A stretch of 64,000 nucleotides of DNA from Euglena gracilis (GCA_039621445.1 CP154956.1:22846588-22910587), one strand, 5' to 3'; positions 32,062 through 44,300 are shown, counted from the stretch's first letter. Notes: generated from the letters alone by a model not told the origin. Program-made: numbers and translations.

Positions 32062-35000
32062 CTCCAAGTCCGATTCAGCTCTTCGGCTGTTTATCGTTTT
32101 CTTATGCGAGTACATAGCGTGCAATGCGAGGACCGCATTGAGGTCATCGTCCAACGAGGGTTCGGAGTTCTCATCCCCCTCCCTGCCCGAAGCCGGGGTT
32201 CCCAGAGGAGATTTTGAACCCGACCTTGTATTTGTTGTTGTGTTTTGTATCATGGTGCCACCGTTTGTTCGGGCGGGGAGAGCGAGAACGGTAACATTTG
32301 GACGAATGGTGGTTGTGTGATCCACAAAGGGAACACTTTTGTCCGTTTTGTGACTGTTGTCGGTTATCTGATGGGCTTTCACCCCTTGGAGGTCTTGGTG
32401 CACGGAATCCCGTTCGACCACGGTTCTTGTTGTAATCCGGTTTCTCGGATGACGATCGCGAAGAAAATGATCCACTTCGAGAACGTGATCGCGATGAGTC
32501 GCGATTTGTATCACGTTTGTAAGGGGGTCGGGGTGATCGACCACGAGGTGCGCGATCGCGTCCGCGATCGCGGAACAGTGATCGGGACCTTTGTCGATAA
32601 CCCGACGATTGTGATTGTAGAGATTTGTGTGAAAATACGGAGGAGCGCGAGCTCCGTGAGGATTGTGAACCCCTTGGACTCTGATACCGCTTTCGCGTAT
32701 CAGGGTGGGGGCAGTCACGGGACGTCTGCCCCGCATTGTTGCATAAAAAGCAAGTTTTGTCAGAAGATTGGTCAGATGAGCGCGGATAGCGCGCTTTTGT
32801 ATCTCCCTTTGGGGAGTTTGTATGTTTACCAAATCCCCTTGGGGATTTTGGTGATTTTGGAGAAGATGTCTTTTGTATGGCACTTACCGTACCGCTAGGG
32901 AGACCAGCGGTAGGGTGGTGGGTGTGAGCCGATTGTATCTGTCCCAAAAGTTGTGAGAGTTTCATTTGTTTGGAAACATAGTTCCATCGTTGTTCAAGTG
33001 TGAGTTTGTTGTCCGCGAGTTCCTCGCTGTGGACGTCTTTGATAATTGTAGGAATGAAATGGAGGAGAACCGCATCGAATTGTTTTTTCATTTGGTTCTC
33101 TCCCAGTTCATCAACTTCAGAAGCCAATCCCAACCATTTGGAATACCAAAGGTCGATTGACTTCCATTTTCAGTCACTGGGCGCGAATTGCCGCCATTTT
33201 TCTCCAGCGTAACTCGCGAAATTAGGCTTGAACAGGTTGACGCATATTGCTCAGCCAGTTCATCAAAAGTAATCCGATTCCGGATCACAAGTTGGCGGGC
33301 GCGTTATTTTTCTTCCTTGGGGAGGCAATCAATGAATTCCGTCTTGATTACCTCAGGGTTCCCGTCTTGGGTTGGACCCTTCAAGTCCCAGTAGTATGTC
33401 CAGTCGCGCAAAAATTGTTTCCAAGTTGTGGTATCTCCGTCCCATTGTGGCTTAACCTTGTGGGCAATTGTAATGGTACCTTTGAAATCGCGTTGTGGGC
33501 CACGATTTCCATCGTAATTGTTGGGGTAAGGTTGTTGTTGTGGCATGCGCAAGTGCGCATCCATGATGGTACTCGTGGTACCGTAGGTACCATGGGTATT
33601 TGGTACATCGCAATTCCGCGAATTGTATGGTTGTGGTTCGCGATTCCGCGATTCGGATTGTAAAGGGTCGCGATTCCGGGATTCGGGGTGTGGCAACATA
33701 CCAGGGGGGTAGGAATCCCGTTGTTCACCCGCTAATCGGGGAACCGCGGAAAATTCCGTGTTTTGCATTCGCGATCCATGGCCAATACCCGGGGTAGGGG
33801 TATGGCTCATACCGCGAATCAGTCCCTATTCGCGAATTTCCTGTTGTAAAGCCGGAGGATTCGCGGTTTTTGTGGTAAAAACCGGTTCCTCATCCGAAGA
33901 TTCACCCTTAGGGTGGGGAATCTTAAGCTGTGGTATAAACGGGAGATTGTAATCGCGATTGTAGGCATGTTCATGACCATGTGCATCCGTGGATGCTTCT
34001 AGGGCATGCACATCCGAAGAGGCCTGTAAGGGTGCGCATACTGCGCTTTTGGAAGGATTGGCATCCAACGAATCGCGAATTTGATACACAAAGTCGCGAG
34101 TTGGATGTCGGGCATCCGAAGATGCTTCGGTTGATGCGCGAAAAGCGCGTTGTGAGCTGGAAGTTGCATTTTGACCACCAAAAACATCGTTTTCAGGGGC
34201 AAAGTGCGGGAGGTTGCGGGATTTTGCATGAATCTCGTCCAAACTCAATGCAAAATCTTGGATACGTTGTTCCAATGAGCCAACCACTTAGAGAAGGTCT
34301 GAAAAGTTTTTCAACATCACCCTGCAAACGCTAAATACGTTTGCGGTATGAGGGTAACTCATCCAAAAGTGGTAGTTTGTCAACAATACATGCAAAATCT
34401 GCCGAAAGCTTTGGAAAAGTGGTGTCCAAGAATTGGACCCGCTTAACCAAAGTTTCCATTGCGGTTGTAAGGGTGTTCAACCGATTCTCGTTTTGTGGGG
34501 TTGTGGTACCCAACGTGGGTTGGGGTACCCCTACCGCATTTTCATCGGTTTTGTCATCCATCATTGTAGAAAGTCGGTTCTCCAACACCGAAATTTGTTG
34601 TTTTAGTGTGAGAACTTGTTGTGTGATCGAATTTTCGGTCCTCATCAAGGTTTCACTAAATTCTTGTAAGTTTTCTTGATTTTTTGAAAGCATTTTGTCG
34701 TAAAATGTGCGAAAATCAAGGGGTAGATCGACGTCGCGAACCGTTTGTCCATCCGAGGATGGTTGGAGTCCGGAGATCGTTGTAGAAAGTGTTTGTACGC
34801 GTTTTTGTTAATGGGAAGTGGTGAATTTTAAGGTTGTGTGTTGGGTATTCAAATCCGCAAGTGCGGTTTCAATGCCGGTGACATCCGGAATTGATTTTTG
34901 AATACCGTTGCACCGTTTGTGCAAATCCGCAAACGCGGATTCGAGTTTGTTCACATCCGCTTGTAACTGATTGTGCAAATCGGTTACAGTGGATCGCAAT

Positions 35001-36237
35001 GCTCCCATAATGGGATATTTGGTGGAATTTTCCGCAAAGCGGTGTTGTAAGTCCCCAAATGCAGTTTGTAGTCCCGAAACGTCCGCAAAAGCGGTTTTCA
35101 GGTCTGTAAATGCAATTTGGAGGTCCCCATTCGCGGTTTGGATGGTAGTTATGACCGTTTCTCGGTCTTCAAGTTCCGCATTCGCGGTTTGTAAGCTAAG
35201 AATCACCGCATCGCGGAATTGGAGTTCCGCCGTAGCGGTTTGTAGAGCATTGGAAGCAGTTTCAAGTTTTTGTATGTCGTTTTGCCACTTTTCATGGAGG
35301 AAGTCTTGCCGATGTGCGATTTCCGCCACTTGAGTGTGCAATGTGGTCAAATTGTAAATTGTGGGAAACTTCACCGCATTTGCAGGAAGTTTGTTCCAAA
35401 CGAGCAATCCGCTCTTCCAGTTGTTGAGAAAAGGCTCTTTGTGCATAGTTTTTGCGTATTTGTGGAAAATTTTGATGAAAACTCGCGTTTTCATCACCCA
35501 AACGCAGAATGCGTTCTTGGGATTGTTGTACAACATTGGACAGGGTTGAGAAGTGCTCGTATGAGACAAATGAGCCGAGTTATGCACCCGTAGGCGCTTT
35601 ATACCGTTGTTGTAGGCGGGAGTGCATTTCTTGCATTGTATAAGAAAAATTTTCCAGTTGTGTGAACAATTGTCGTAGATTTTGTTCTAAATGTGAAAAT
35701 ATGCGTTATTCCGCGATCCGCGTTGTGGAGGGTCTCTTGTACTTGTTGGAAGTTTTGTACCCAGGTGCTGCGCAAAAATGCGTCAAAACCTTGGTGGAGG
35801 TTCTGAAGATCCATGGTAGTGGAGTTAAAATTCTTTTGGCAAAATTGTCCAAATTCTTGGATATATTGCCAAAGGAAGTCCAGCTTGCCGAAAACCGCCT
35901 TGTGACTGTCTTCATCAAATTGTAAGACTTGGTTCAGTGTTTTAGTTTAATTTTGGACACATGCTTCGATGTTTCGAAATTGCTGTTGTAGTGGGTGGTT
36001 CTCCGGTAAATTTGCAACTACGCGCTCAACGGTATTACTGGAGAACAAATACTGGTCTTCCTCGGGGTCATTTTCCAGGAGAACAATGACAGCGGACCAA
36101 GGTAGTTCAGGGATTTCTCCCAATTGTGGAGGGGGGGCAAGTCCCGAATGGGGGTTACCGGTGGTAGGGCCGGGGGGGGGTCGGGAAAAACAAGGTGTTT
36201 CCAACCCATCCTCGTAAGGGGGGGGCTCTGTAGGCAA
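32059..36237 (-). pseudogene. gag: Element C gag (broken)
   Basis: Minus strand from about 36237: Pro-rich N-terminus (ETPCFSRPPPGPTTG, ELPWSAVIVLLEND), then a coiled-coil region (35950-34330) with a repeated heptad-like section (35230-34970; LQTANAELEDRETV). The capsid-like core is at 33520-32950 in pieces (KVKPQWDGD, EFIDCLPKEEK, LASEVDELGENQMKKQFD). A 320-aa open stretch (33133-32171) has a first knuckle CFLCNNAGQTSRDC, whose His is replaced by Gln, an Arg/Ser-rich region, and a second intact CCHC knuckle CSLCGSHNHHSSKC. It ends ESDLE-UAG. Several frameshifts, so not functional as it stands. Confidence 0.85.
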
Positions 36238-36772
36238 TTAGGTGCCAAAAGGCACTAATTGCCAGTCCCGTTCGGGCATTCTGCCCACTTGTGAGTCAGA
36301 CTCCGCCGAAGCGGCTTGGGTCCGAAGACACTTGGAGGGGAGGGGGTACCGCCGAAGCGGCTTGTTGTAGGGGGGGGGGGGTACCGCGAATGCGGTTTGG
36401 GTTCGAAAACCCATTTGTGGGGGGGGGGGGTACCGCCGAAGCGGCTTGGGCGTCCGCCCCTTGTATCGAAAAATTTTGCACCGCAGAAGCCGCTTGGGCA
36501 TCCGCCACGAAGCGAACCTATTAACAAAGCATAGATAATAGGTTCGTTTCCAGTGTGCGCATGTGCGCTTTGCATTTCTGATGAAAAGTTTGGGAAAATT
36601 TTGTGAAAATCGTAAAAATGGTAAAAATTTGTATGAAAAGACCCAAGAAGATAAGCAAAGGTGGGGGCTCAGAGGCTTTGTGATGCAGCCGTAGCCACTT
36701 GTGCCCCTGAGATACCTCGCCCGTGCTTAGGCGCCTTTTTCTGAGTTTTGCTTTGGTCGTTCGACCGTTAAA
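36238..36772 (-). other. Leader and degenerate gag N-terminus of element C
   Basis: Contains a short-repeat zone (36300-36510) in which GCCGAAGCGGC (arms GCCG/CGGC, loop AAG) recurs, spaced by G-runs on the plus strand. On the minus strand it reads AASAVPPP-type repeats in one frame, possibly an expanded gag N-terminus. Between 36520 and 36772 I see no gene; this would be the untranslated leader after the PBS. Confidence 0.5.
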
Positions 36773-36787
36773 CCTCCTCTGCTACCA
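36773..36787 (-). other. Primer binding site of element C (initiator tRNA-Met)
   Basis: On the minus strand TGGTAGCAGAGGAGG directly follows the 5' LTR. The first 13 bases match the complement of a typical eukaryotic initiator tRNA-Met 3' end (ending CUACCA). It primes minus-strand DNA synthesis. Confidence 0.85.
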
Positions 36788-37219
36788 AGTGTACGTCCCA
36801 CCCCGGCTTTTCTACTTATGCTTTCCTCCCGAAAAGCCCGTGGGGGGAGTAACAATAAAATTTGCTTCGCTTTTCCCCTTTTGAATGCAAAGCACACAAG
36901 CAGAAGAATTGGTGTGACCGCAGTCCCTTATACGAAAGTGACTTTTGCTCTTTCGAGCTTTTTAAAAGAAAGAAATAAAACTTGTATTCAATTGGGACTT
37001 CGACCTCAGAATTCGAAAAGAGAATTGCAAAGCACCAAACCCAATAACCTTGAATTAGGAACCAGTTACTTTCGCTAAGCTTTCGCTACCTCGGAGATCC
37101 TCTCTTTGTCTTATGGTTTAACCACGCCACTGTGTACAGCCCGGCCGTAGCCAGATTGTAGGCCGTAGTCCATTGTGTCTGGTACACAGTGCCATGGCAG
37201 AATGGCTGCCTGGTACACA
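36788..37219 (-). repeat. 5' LTR of element C (432 bp)
   Basis: Same ends as 21779-22211 (minus strand TGTGTACC... ACGTACACT). About 20 single-base or short indel differences from its partner imply an old insertion. It lies directly against CCTGG on one side and the PBS on the other. Confidence 0.9.
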
Positions 37220-37535
37220 CCTGGTCCTCGCAAACGCGGCGGCGATGCGGCTATTACGGGAGGCCTCGGTCCTCGAGGAACTCAATGACGGCGGCCATTG
37301 TCCTGTGCTTGTGTCCTCGTCCCTCGACGCGGGCCGCATTGATTGGCAGCCGCCTCGCCCTCGTCCTCCGCCGCTGCTCTACGCGGCCTCCTCCGACCTG
37401 GCGTCCTCGCACCAGTGGTCGGACCTCTTGGAGCGCTGGCTTCTCTCTCCAGCTGTCGTGGCCCCCATCGCGGTGTGGAGGTCAATGCCCGCTCCCTGGC
37501 CGGGGGCTGTCGCGCGCTTGCTGACGCTTGTGTAG
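37220..37535 (+). pseudogene. LINE endonuclease end and linker
   Basis: In frame with SRIDL at 21778 once C is removed: VLANAAAMRLL then NDGGHCPVLVS, the final His-containing motif (normally SDHxP) of the AP-endonuclease. A linker toward RT follows, with a stop at 37535. RT resumes in another frame at 37575, so a frameshift lies between. Confidence 0.75.
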
Positions 37536-37574
37536 GAGCAGCAGCGGTGGCCCTCCTGCTGGCTGGACGCGTAC

Positions 37575-39170
37575 GTGGCCATGATCCCCAGGGGGTCTGG
37601 TGGTGCACGCCCTCAGGACCAGCGTCCTATCACGGTGCTGGAGGTGCTGTACCGGCTGTGGGCAAGGGGGATCGTCACTGCGTGGACCCCGAGCCTCCAA
37701 CACGTCTTCCTATCGGACACGGCCTTCGGCTTCTGCGCAGGCTGCGGTACCCTGCATTCTGCGCAGGTGGTGCTTGACATCATGCGCCTGCAGCACCACC
37801 GCCGCGCGGAGCTGTGGGTAGCCTGTTTCGACCTGGCGAAGTGCTATGACAGCCTGCCATGGTGGGCGGTGTTCCGGGTGCTGCGGCAGGTGGGCGTGCC
37901 GGAGGACGTGGTGGCCACCTTCGCTGCGTTCTTCAAGGACGTGCGCAGGCGATTCCGCTACGGGACCGTCTTCGGCGAGCCGTGGCAGGCGTGCAACGGC
38001 CTCCCGCGAGGCTGCCCGGCAAGTCCCGACCTGCTGAACATCCTCTTCGAGATCTTTCATCGGTGGGCTGCCGCGCAGCGCCTCGGGGTCGATGTCGCAG
38101 GCCTCCGTGTCGCGTCTGTCAGCTTCGCCGACGACCTGGTGCTGCTGGCCCCTTCCCAGCCTGCGGTGGAGGAGCTGAGCGCGGCGTACCTGGAGTGGTG
38201 CGCTTTGCTGGGCGTGAAGGTCACGAAGGTCCAAGTCTGGTCCACGCTGGGCCCGGGGCAGGCCGTGTCCATCGGCGACTCCTCCGTCATGACCACCGCC
38301 GAGTTCCGCTCCGTCGGGGTGGAGCTGGGTCTGCCCAACTGGATCGGCGACTCTGCACACTGGCTTCCCCGGTTGGACAAGGCGCTGTCCGCTGCTAAAC
38401 GACTGCGCCGCCTCTCGCTGCCCGCTGCGCTGAACGCGGTCCTGTGGCGGACGAAGGTGCTGCTGATGGCCCTCTACGGCTGTGAGCTGCGCAACTTTAA
38501 GGCCACACAGCTGGCCCCGCTGGTGGCTGCGGCGAAGGCTGCTGTATGCACCAAGCCGCCGCTGGAGCTGAATGCCTGGAACGCCCCGGAGGTGGCGCTG
38601 GGCTGGCCGCCGGGGGACTCCGCGCCGCTGCACCCCATGGCCTTCGCCCGCGTGCTCCAACTGCGCTGGCTGCACGTCCTGGCGAACGGCGAGGGCATCC
38701 CGAGCGTCATCCACCGGGCTGTGGCCTGCCCTTCCATGGTGTGGCGCGAGCCCTCCCGGGCGCTGCGGTCTGCTCTGGCGGCGGTGGGCTGGTCCAGCAA
38801 GCGGAACGCGCAGTGCAGCCGTTCCGCCTCCTGGCCACGGCTGCTCCCAGAGCTGTCGCTGGCGGCCACGTCCTTGCTGTCCCCAGACGACATCAACGAC
38901 CCCCATGAGCAGGCCGTGTTCATGGACGGCTCGGTCTCCGCTGGAGGAGGAGGTGCCGCGGTATTCCGTCCGGTGGATGGCGAGTCCCTGCTGCTCCACC
39001 CCCCCCCCCGCACCGCGCAGAAGCACCCATTGTGGGCTGCTTGCCCTGGAGCTGGCGTTGGGCTTGCAGCCTACTCATGTCCTCACCGACTCGCTGTGCG
39101 CGCTGCAGCTCCTCCACGGCTGGGGCTCGATGCCAGAGACTCGTCGGCTACGCTGCCCGGATCGGGTTGA
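37575..39170 (+). pseudogene. LINE reverse transcriptase and start of RNase H
   Basis: 531-aa open frame. RT motifs in order: QRPITVLEVLYRLWARGI (about 18-35), FGFCAGCGTLHSAQVVLD, FDLAKCYDSLPW (first catalytic Asp), NGLPRGCPASP, FADDLVLLAPS (active-site FADD, about 190-200), then thumb-like sequence. RNase H begins near residue 450 (AVFMDGSVSAGGGGAAVF, first catalytic Asp). The frame is then lost at a run of C near 39001, and RNase H continues in another frame. RT copies the element RNA at the nicked target. Domain order fits LINE clades with an RNase H. Enzymatically broken by the frameshift. Confidence 0.9.
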
Positions 39171-39785
39171 ATTGAGTCGGGCGCTGGCAGCCGCCGCGGC
39201 GTGTATTCTGCCCCTGACGCTGGAGAAGGTGGGGCTCATGACGACCGTGGGGTCCAGCGCCGGCTGTCAAAGGCGGTGGGTATTGATGCTGTTAATGCCC
39301 TGGCCAAGCAATCGGCGGCGGGGACGACCACACAATCTGTCCGGCCCGGAGGACGTCCCGATGCTGGGTCCGGCGGGCGACCCGGTCGTGCTGTTGGATG
39401 GGGATGGTGCGGTGATGCTCAGCGTCCCCTCCTCTTTACCGGTGGCCTGTGGGGGACGTTGTCGGCGACTGTGGTCTTCCAAGGGACCTCGCCCCGGCTG
39501 GACCTCCTGTTCCCTGTGGGTTTGGACTTCGACTGGGCATCCACCACCACCATCTTCCGCCGGCCGGTGGTCCAGTCCGGCGGCTTCCTGCACAAGGTGG
39601 CCCCACGGGTGATCAAGTGGGTTGCCCGTGTCCGTGGCGGCAGTCTCGCTACGCGGGAGCGTCTGGCGCGGCACGGCATCGGCGGCGTGGTGTCTGTGCT
39701 GCGGGGTGGAGGTTGAGGACGACGCCCACGTGCTGACGGGCTGTCCGGCTACCGGCGCTGCCCCCCCCCCCCGGCCCTGCTGGAT
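39027..39785 (+). pseudogene. LINE RNase H end and zinc finger (frameshifted)
   Basis: RNase H motifs continue: LLALELALGL (catalytic Glu) and THVLTDSLCALQLL (catalytic Asp) at about 39035-39110. After another shift, EGGAHDDRGVQRRLSK and VNALAKQSA at about 39225-39320 form the RNase H end. At about 39680-39760 a zf-RVT-like finger reads CLCCGVEVEDDAHVLTGC (C-x2-C ... H-x4-C). It needs at least two frame changes. Confidence 0.75.
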
Positions 39786-41242
39786 GTGTGGGTGCTGGCC
39801 AGGGCTACGTCGAAGCTGAGTGTGCCGCCCCCTTCACTGGCATGGCTGACGGCGCACTGCCTCCCCCTGCTGGTGGCGCTGGTCCCCTCCACCGTGCTGC
39901 ACCATCACGCTCTCCCAGCAGCGGATGCGACGCAGTTCATGCTCGCGTTGCACGTGGCCCTGGCTGAGCGCACGGCAGAACTCCTTCGCCGTCGTGGTGA
40001 GCTCATGGCCACCTCCCCGATGCTGGTCGACACGCCCTCCGACCAGCCCCCGGCGGTCCCACCAGTCCTGTCCCCGGCCCCGGCGGCAAGCAGCTCCTCG
40101 TGTGCATTGCCCCCAGAGCTGCGCCTCAGTGTCCCCGAACTGCGGTCCCGGGATCTTCGGCAGCGCCAGCGCCCCCCGGTCCCGCTGGCTCCAGCCGGTC
40201 CCCCGCAGGCCCCCTCGTGCGGTAGCCCCCGGCGGGGTTGGTTGCAGTCGCGCCTGGTCGTCTTGCTACGGGTATCACACTGTGGTCTGCCACGCCAGCC
40301 ACGGCTGCCGTTCGGAGGTCTTTCTGGACCGCTTTGAGGAGTTGGTGGGCGAGGACTATACGACGACCCCCGGCTCCTTGCCGGCTCACCGCCTGTCCGG
40401 CTTCTCCAAGGCGCTGGCCAACCTGGTGGGCTCCGCAGAACTGAGCCCCCCCCTCCAGCGGCACTCATTGGGTGGCGGTCGGTGGCTGTACAACCGCACC
40501 CCACTGTGCATCGGGATGCTGACCGCCGGCGTCCACGAGCTGAGTGAGAGCTGGCTACCTGTCGGTACCTCGCCCCGTGGCAACCATCGAGGAGGTGGAT
40601 GCCGGTCTGGCTGCTTGGCTGTGGTACCACCCCCACCTGCGGACGGCGACGGTGGAGCAGGGGCTGCAGAGCAAAGCGCTTCTGCTGCTGTGGGAGGTGG
40701 ACAGGGGCATGCCCTTCCCATCCACTGCGGGCAGCTCGGAGTCTGCGCTGGCCCTGGGCCTCACCCGTCGCCTGTGCCGCCAGGTGGGCCAGGACGATGA
40801 GCTGGGGGACTACATTATCCCCCGAGACGTGGTCGGCGCACTGAGACCTGGCCTGCGGGACAGCCACCACCAGCGCTGGCCGGTGCAGATCGTGCCGCCC
40901 GCCCCCGGGGAGCCGGCTGCCTGGTACGAGCTGTTCCAGCAGCGGTGGAAAGACTTCTTGTCGTCTTTACGGGTCACCGCGCCAGCGGAGGAGGCGAATC
41001 ATCGGCGCGCTCGAGCAGTGGAGGACGTGGCTCCAGCGAAGAGGCGGCGGACAGCCCTTCCAGAGCGGGCAGTGTCGGCCAAGCCCCCCGCCCCGCCGAG
41101 GTCGTCAGCTAGGGCGCGGTCTCCGGACGCCGAGACCGACGTGCCCCCACCGAAGCGTCAGTCCACCTTGGACTGTTGGCGGCAACCTGCGAGGGCCCCG
41201 CTACCCCGTCATGGGCGAGCGGTTGAGGGTCCACCGACCTAA
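39786..41242 (+). pseudogene. LINE C-terminal extension
   Basis: About 480 codons over several frames beyond the zinc finger. A helix-rich part (PPPSLAWLTAHCLPLLVALV, 39786-40010) is followed by a Pro-rich linker. The last frame (40544-41242) has ATIEEVDAGLAAWLWYHP, SKALLLLWEVDRGMPFP and WYELFQQRWKDFLSSL, then a basic tail (AKRRRTALPE) and KRQSTLDCWRQ near the stop. The last piece resembles a PCNA-interacting motif (Q-x-x-L-x-x-aromatic), but only one aromatic is present. I recognise no known domain otherwise. Confidence 0.55.
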
Positions 41243-41348
41243 TGGAGGAGGGATGGGGCGCTTGGCATCGTGATGATCACGGTCATCATGGCCTAGACAC
41301 CGCCCCGCGGTGAGGCCCCCCTCGCCGCTCCGACCGAACCCCCCCCCC
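41243..41348 (+). other. LINE 3' tail
   Basis: Non-coding stretch after the TAA at 41240-41242. It contains a small dyad (ATCGTGATGATCACGGTCATCATGG) and ends in a run of about ten C before family-B sequence (CACAAACACGTCC) starts. No poly(A). Confidence 0.5.
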
Positions 41349-44300
41349 GCCACAAACACGTCCAACGCCAGACACACAACGTCGTCGTTTGGACGACGCC
41401 CCACAAAGCGCGCAGGCGCAACGTGATCGTCAGGAAAACGATGAGCTGCCGATCCCGCCAAACTTACAACGATCTTTATACGAAATGTATCACCAACTGC
41501 GTCCAGACAAACCGTCCGATGACATTGCCGGACATTACACCGCTTGTGTAACCGTTACAATGTGGAGAAAAACACGAGCATTCCGAAAAGACGGTGCACA
41601 CCGTTGGAATGAACAAGAGCTCGAAGCCGCAAAAGGACAGAAAGGCCAGAAAGGCAAAGGAAAGCGCGAAGGCTCACAACCGGGTTACGTCCTGGACGTA
41701 CAATTTATGATCGACCATCTGTTCTGGACCTCAGACGGGCGTGATACAATTATGCGCGAGTGTTACGAGGAACAACGCCCCTGGGTTGTTGCTCCTGAAG
41801 TACATTACAACATGGTCAAACTCTACAAGGAAAAAGCCCGTGGCTTTTTCTTCGACAGGACGGTACAATTTCCTGTTACGAAAGCCAGGACGGCATCGAC
41901 GATTTGCCGGGTTTCTGGCAACTACTTTTCTGGCTCGGATTTCATTGCATGAAATTCGGTTCATTTGCAATGCCCGCCAGCAAAGCACACTACTTGCCAC
42001 ATCCAAAGCTACAATACGGATGGGAATCATCCCTTGACGCACTGAAGACAATGTTCGACAATATCCGAGAAATCGGACCACAAGGCATACAATGGGAAGT
42101 ATTCCCACTTCCAAAAGATATACAATTGGTGACACACGAAATGTTCTGCTACAATTACCAAATTTTCTTCAACGAACACTACGGCCCCCACTTCCAAGTG
42201 GTCGGAATGGACCTGACATACCCACAAAAATTCGTCGTGTGGTGCACCCACCGCCTGCACAACTTCCCGGTGGACTTCTGGGGCTTTGGTGTGAGCGGTC
42301 GGACAACCGACCACCCAAACGCACAGCGGGCGCAGCCCCACCAACGGGAGTGTGCGGAGGCCCACAAACAACGAAGACTACTTGGAAACATCTGCCACAG
42401 TCCCTTCGAAGTTAGGGAAGTCGGATATGCCAGACGAAACCACCGACAAATGATTCTGTACATGCAGCCGTTCCAATGGAGACCATGGGTGTCCTATGCT
42501 CTGAAAATCTACAATTTATTCAACCCAAAACAACAACTCCCACAGGAATAACTCCCTCTTCGACCTAAATGTGACGAAGACAGAAACCGGAAGTACATCA
42601 AAAGCCTGTTTGGCGAAACCGTGTGAAGAGAGGACTTTGCCCCATTTTTCAGGGGCAAACGTACAAATAAGGATGGGTTGGCCATCCCAATACTGGACTG
42701 GCTTCCTCGCGGATCGGGAGGAAACAAATTTGTCGGATGGCAAAACTTCCGTCTGCGATCACGTAGAAATTTACCTGAACCCCAACCGGCGGAGTCCGAC
42801 GCAGCACAGTCTGCAGTTGAACAACCTCCAACGGCTGCATGATCTACAACGTCAACAGCCAAAGCAGCGGCGAAGCCTGCAATCAAACATTCGGAAGAAC
42901 GTTTGCCACAACCTCCACCTACACCTACCATGTCTGTGGAACACACTCCCGTAAACTCTTCAGACTCTTCGTCCGTTTCCTCTTCTGGGTCATCCAGCGA
43001 TGAGGAAATGGAAGAAGGGACAGACGATGATCACAGTACACGCTCCGTCTCCTCCGCATCTGTGGAGTCTGAACCCGAAGATGCCGGCGTACAACATGCT
43101 CTAAGGGCCGAAGTGCCAGCTACAACGCCTGCTCAAACACGACCACAAACACACTGCCAGACGCGGATCCTGACGCGCCTGCAGAATTTACAATAGCCGA
43201 AGTGCCTGCAGACTCCACAACGGCCGCAGCGCCTTCGGCAGACGTGGTTCCACCGACTCCTGCACATGCGGAAGCTGGACAGGAAGCAATTGATGCTGAG
43301 ATAATCGCATTTCGCAAACTGATCACAAGACAGCAACGGGAAGGTGTCGAAAGATACCAAGACCCCGACGACTTTATACTCATACCACCACAAGTTGGAC
43401 GCGCTGCCGAACACGTCCTCGGAAGCGTCCGAAGTGGCGTAGCCTCGATGGTTGCAATGGTGCGATCGCGGTCGTCCTCTTCAACGCGAAGTCCCCGTGA
43501 CACGGGACTTGGCGAAAAACCAACACAAGAAGCTACGGCTTCCACCACAGCACTGGCACAAGACGCGGCCAGTTCTACTCCTGATGTCCAAACACCTGAA
43601 GTGGTGACAATCACGGAATCGACTACAGTCGAAACAACACCACCACATGATATAACACCCGTAGTGGTACACACACCTGAACAGGTGGTGCCGACGGATC
43701 CTGCCGTACCACCTATGACCACACCCACGGTCAAACCTGCTCCAAAGTCTCCTGCAGAACGCCCCCTGCCGCCACAGCGGAAAGAAAAAGGCAGTAAACC
43801 TAAGGCTAAACCACAACCTGCAGAACCGTGCAAACCTGCTGAGCGACACACCGAGCCAAAGCCACCTCCACCTGGGAGTGGTAGCAAATCAGGAAAGCGG
43901 GCGAAGGCCCCAGCTGCTACCACACCAGCACCAGCATATATTGAAGTGGCCGGGAAAAGCAGGGTCACTTCTACCCTCCGAGGTAGAACTCGACAAGGTA
44001 CAACGTCTGAGACCGCGCAAGAGGAAAACATGCCAGTTGACGATAATGCCACCCTTTGGCAAGAGGACATTATCTCCAACCTGCCGAGTGTCGAAGAACG
44101 CATTGCCATGATACAATCAGCCCGCGAACAAAGAATTTTGTTCAACAAGTGGATTGAACCCCTGTTCTTCAACGACCAGAAACATAACTACTATGTTCGC
44201 CATATCTGGCGATTCTACAATGCCAGATCACCAAGAGTGTTTGCCCAATACCTTGGGGAAACATTCCTGTTTGAAAATAGGCCGAATGGTCAAACAACGT

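Larger units (their letters stand above)
21779..37219 (-). mobile_element. Element C: full-length-bounded family-B LTR retrotransposon, minus strand
   Basis: 15.4 kb with two LTRs (21779-22211 and 36788-37219, about 95% identical by eye), PBS, PPT and a 5-bp target duplication. The minus-strand order is gag, pol (protease, DAM-like, RT, RNase H), an inverted block with integrase (26907-28458, plus strand), third ORF, 3'UTR. The third ORF lacks the middle conserved block. Every gene carries stops and frameshifts, so it is non-autonomous. Confidence 0.9.
37220..41348 (+). mobile_element. LINE, 3' part
   Basis: Continues the LINE of 20575-21778 after element C. It encodes the endonuclease end, RT, RNase H, zinc finger and a long C-terminal region. 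GC-rich throughout. The 3' junction with family-B sequence is about 41341-41349, after a C run; no poly(A) or simple repeat tail is seen. No target duplication was found, and about 400 bp of family-B target are missing. Confidence 0.85.

Noticed and set aside
37710-39026. Long antisense ORF (438 aa, minus strand) opposite the LINE RT
   Set aside because: Shadow of a GC-rich coding frame; no recognisable domain and no independent start context.
39905-40870. Antisense ORF of 321 aa in the LINE C-terminal region
   Set aside because: Same reason: low-complexity, GC-driven open frame with no conserved motif.
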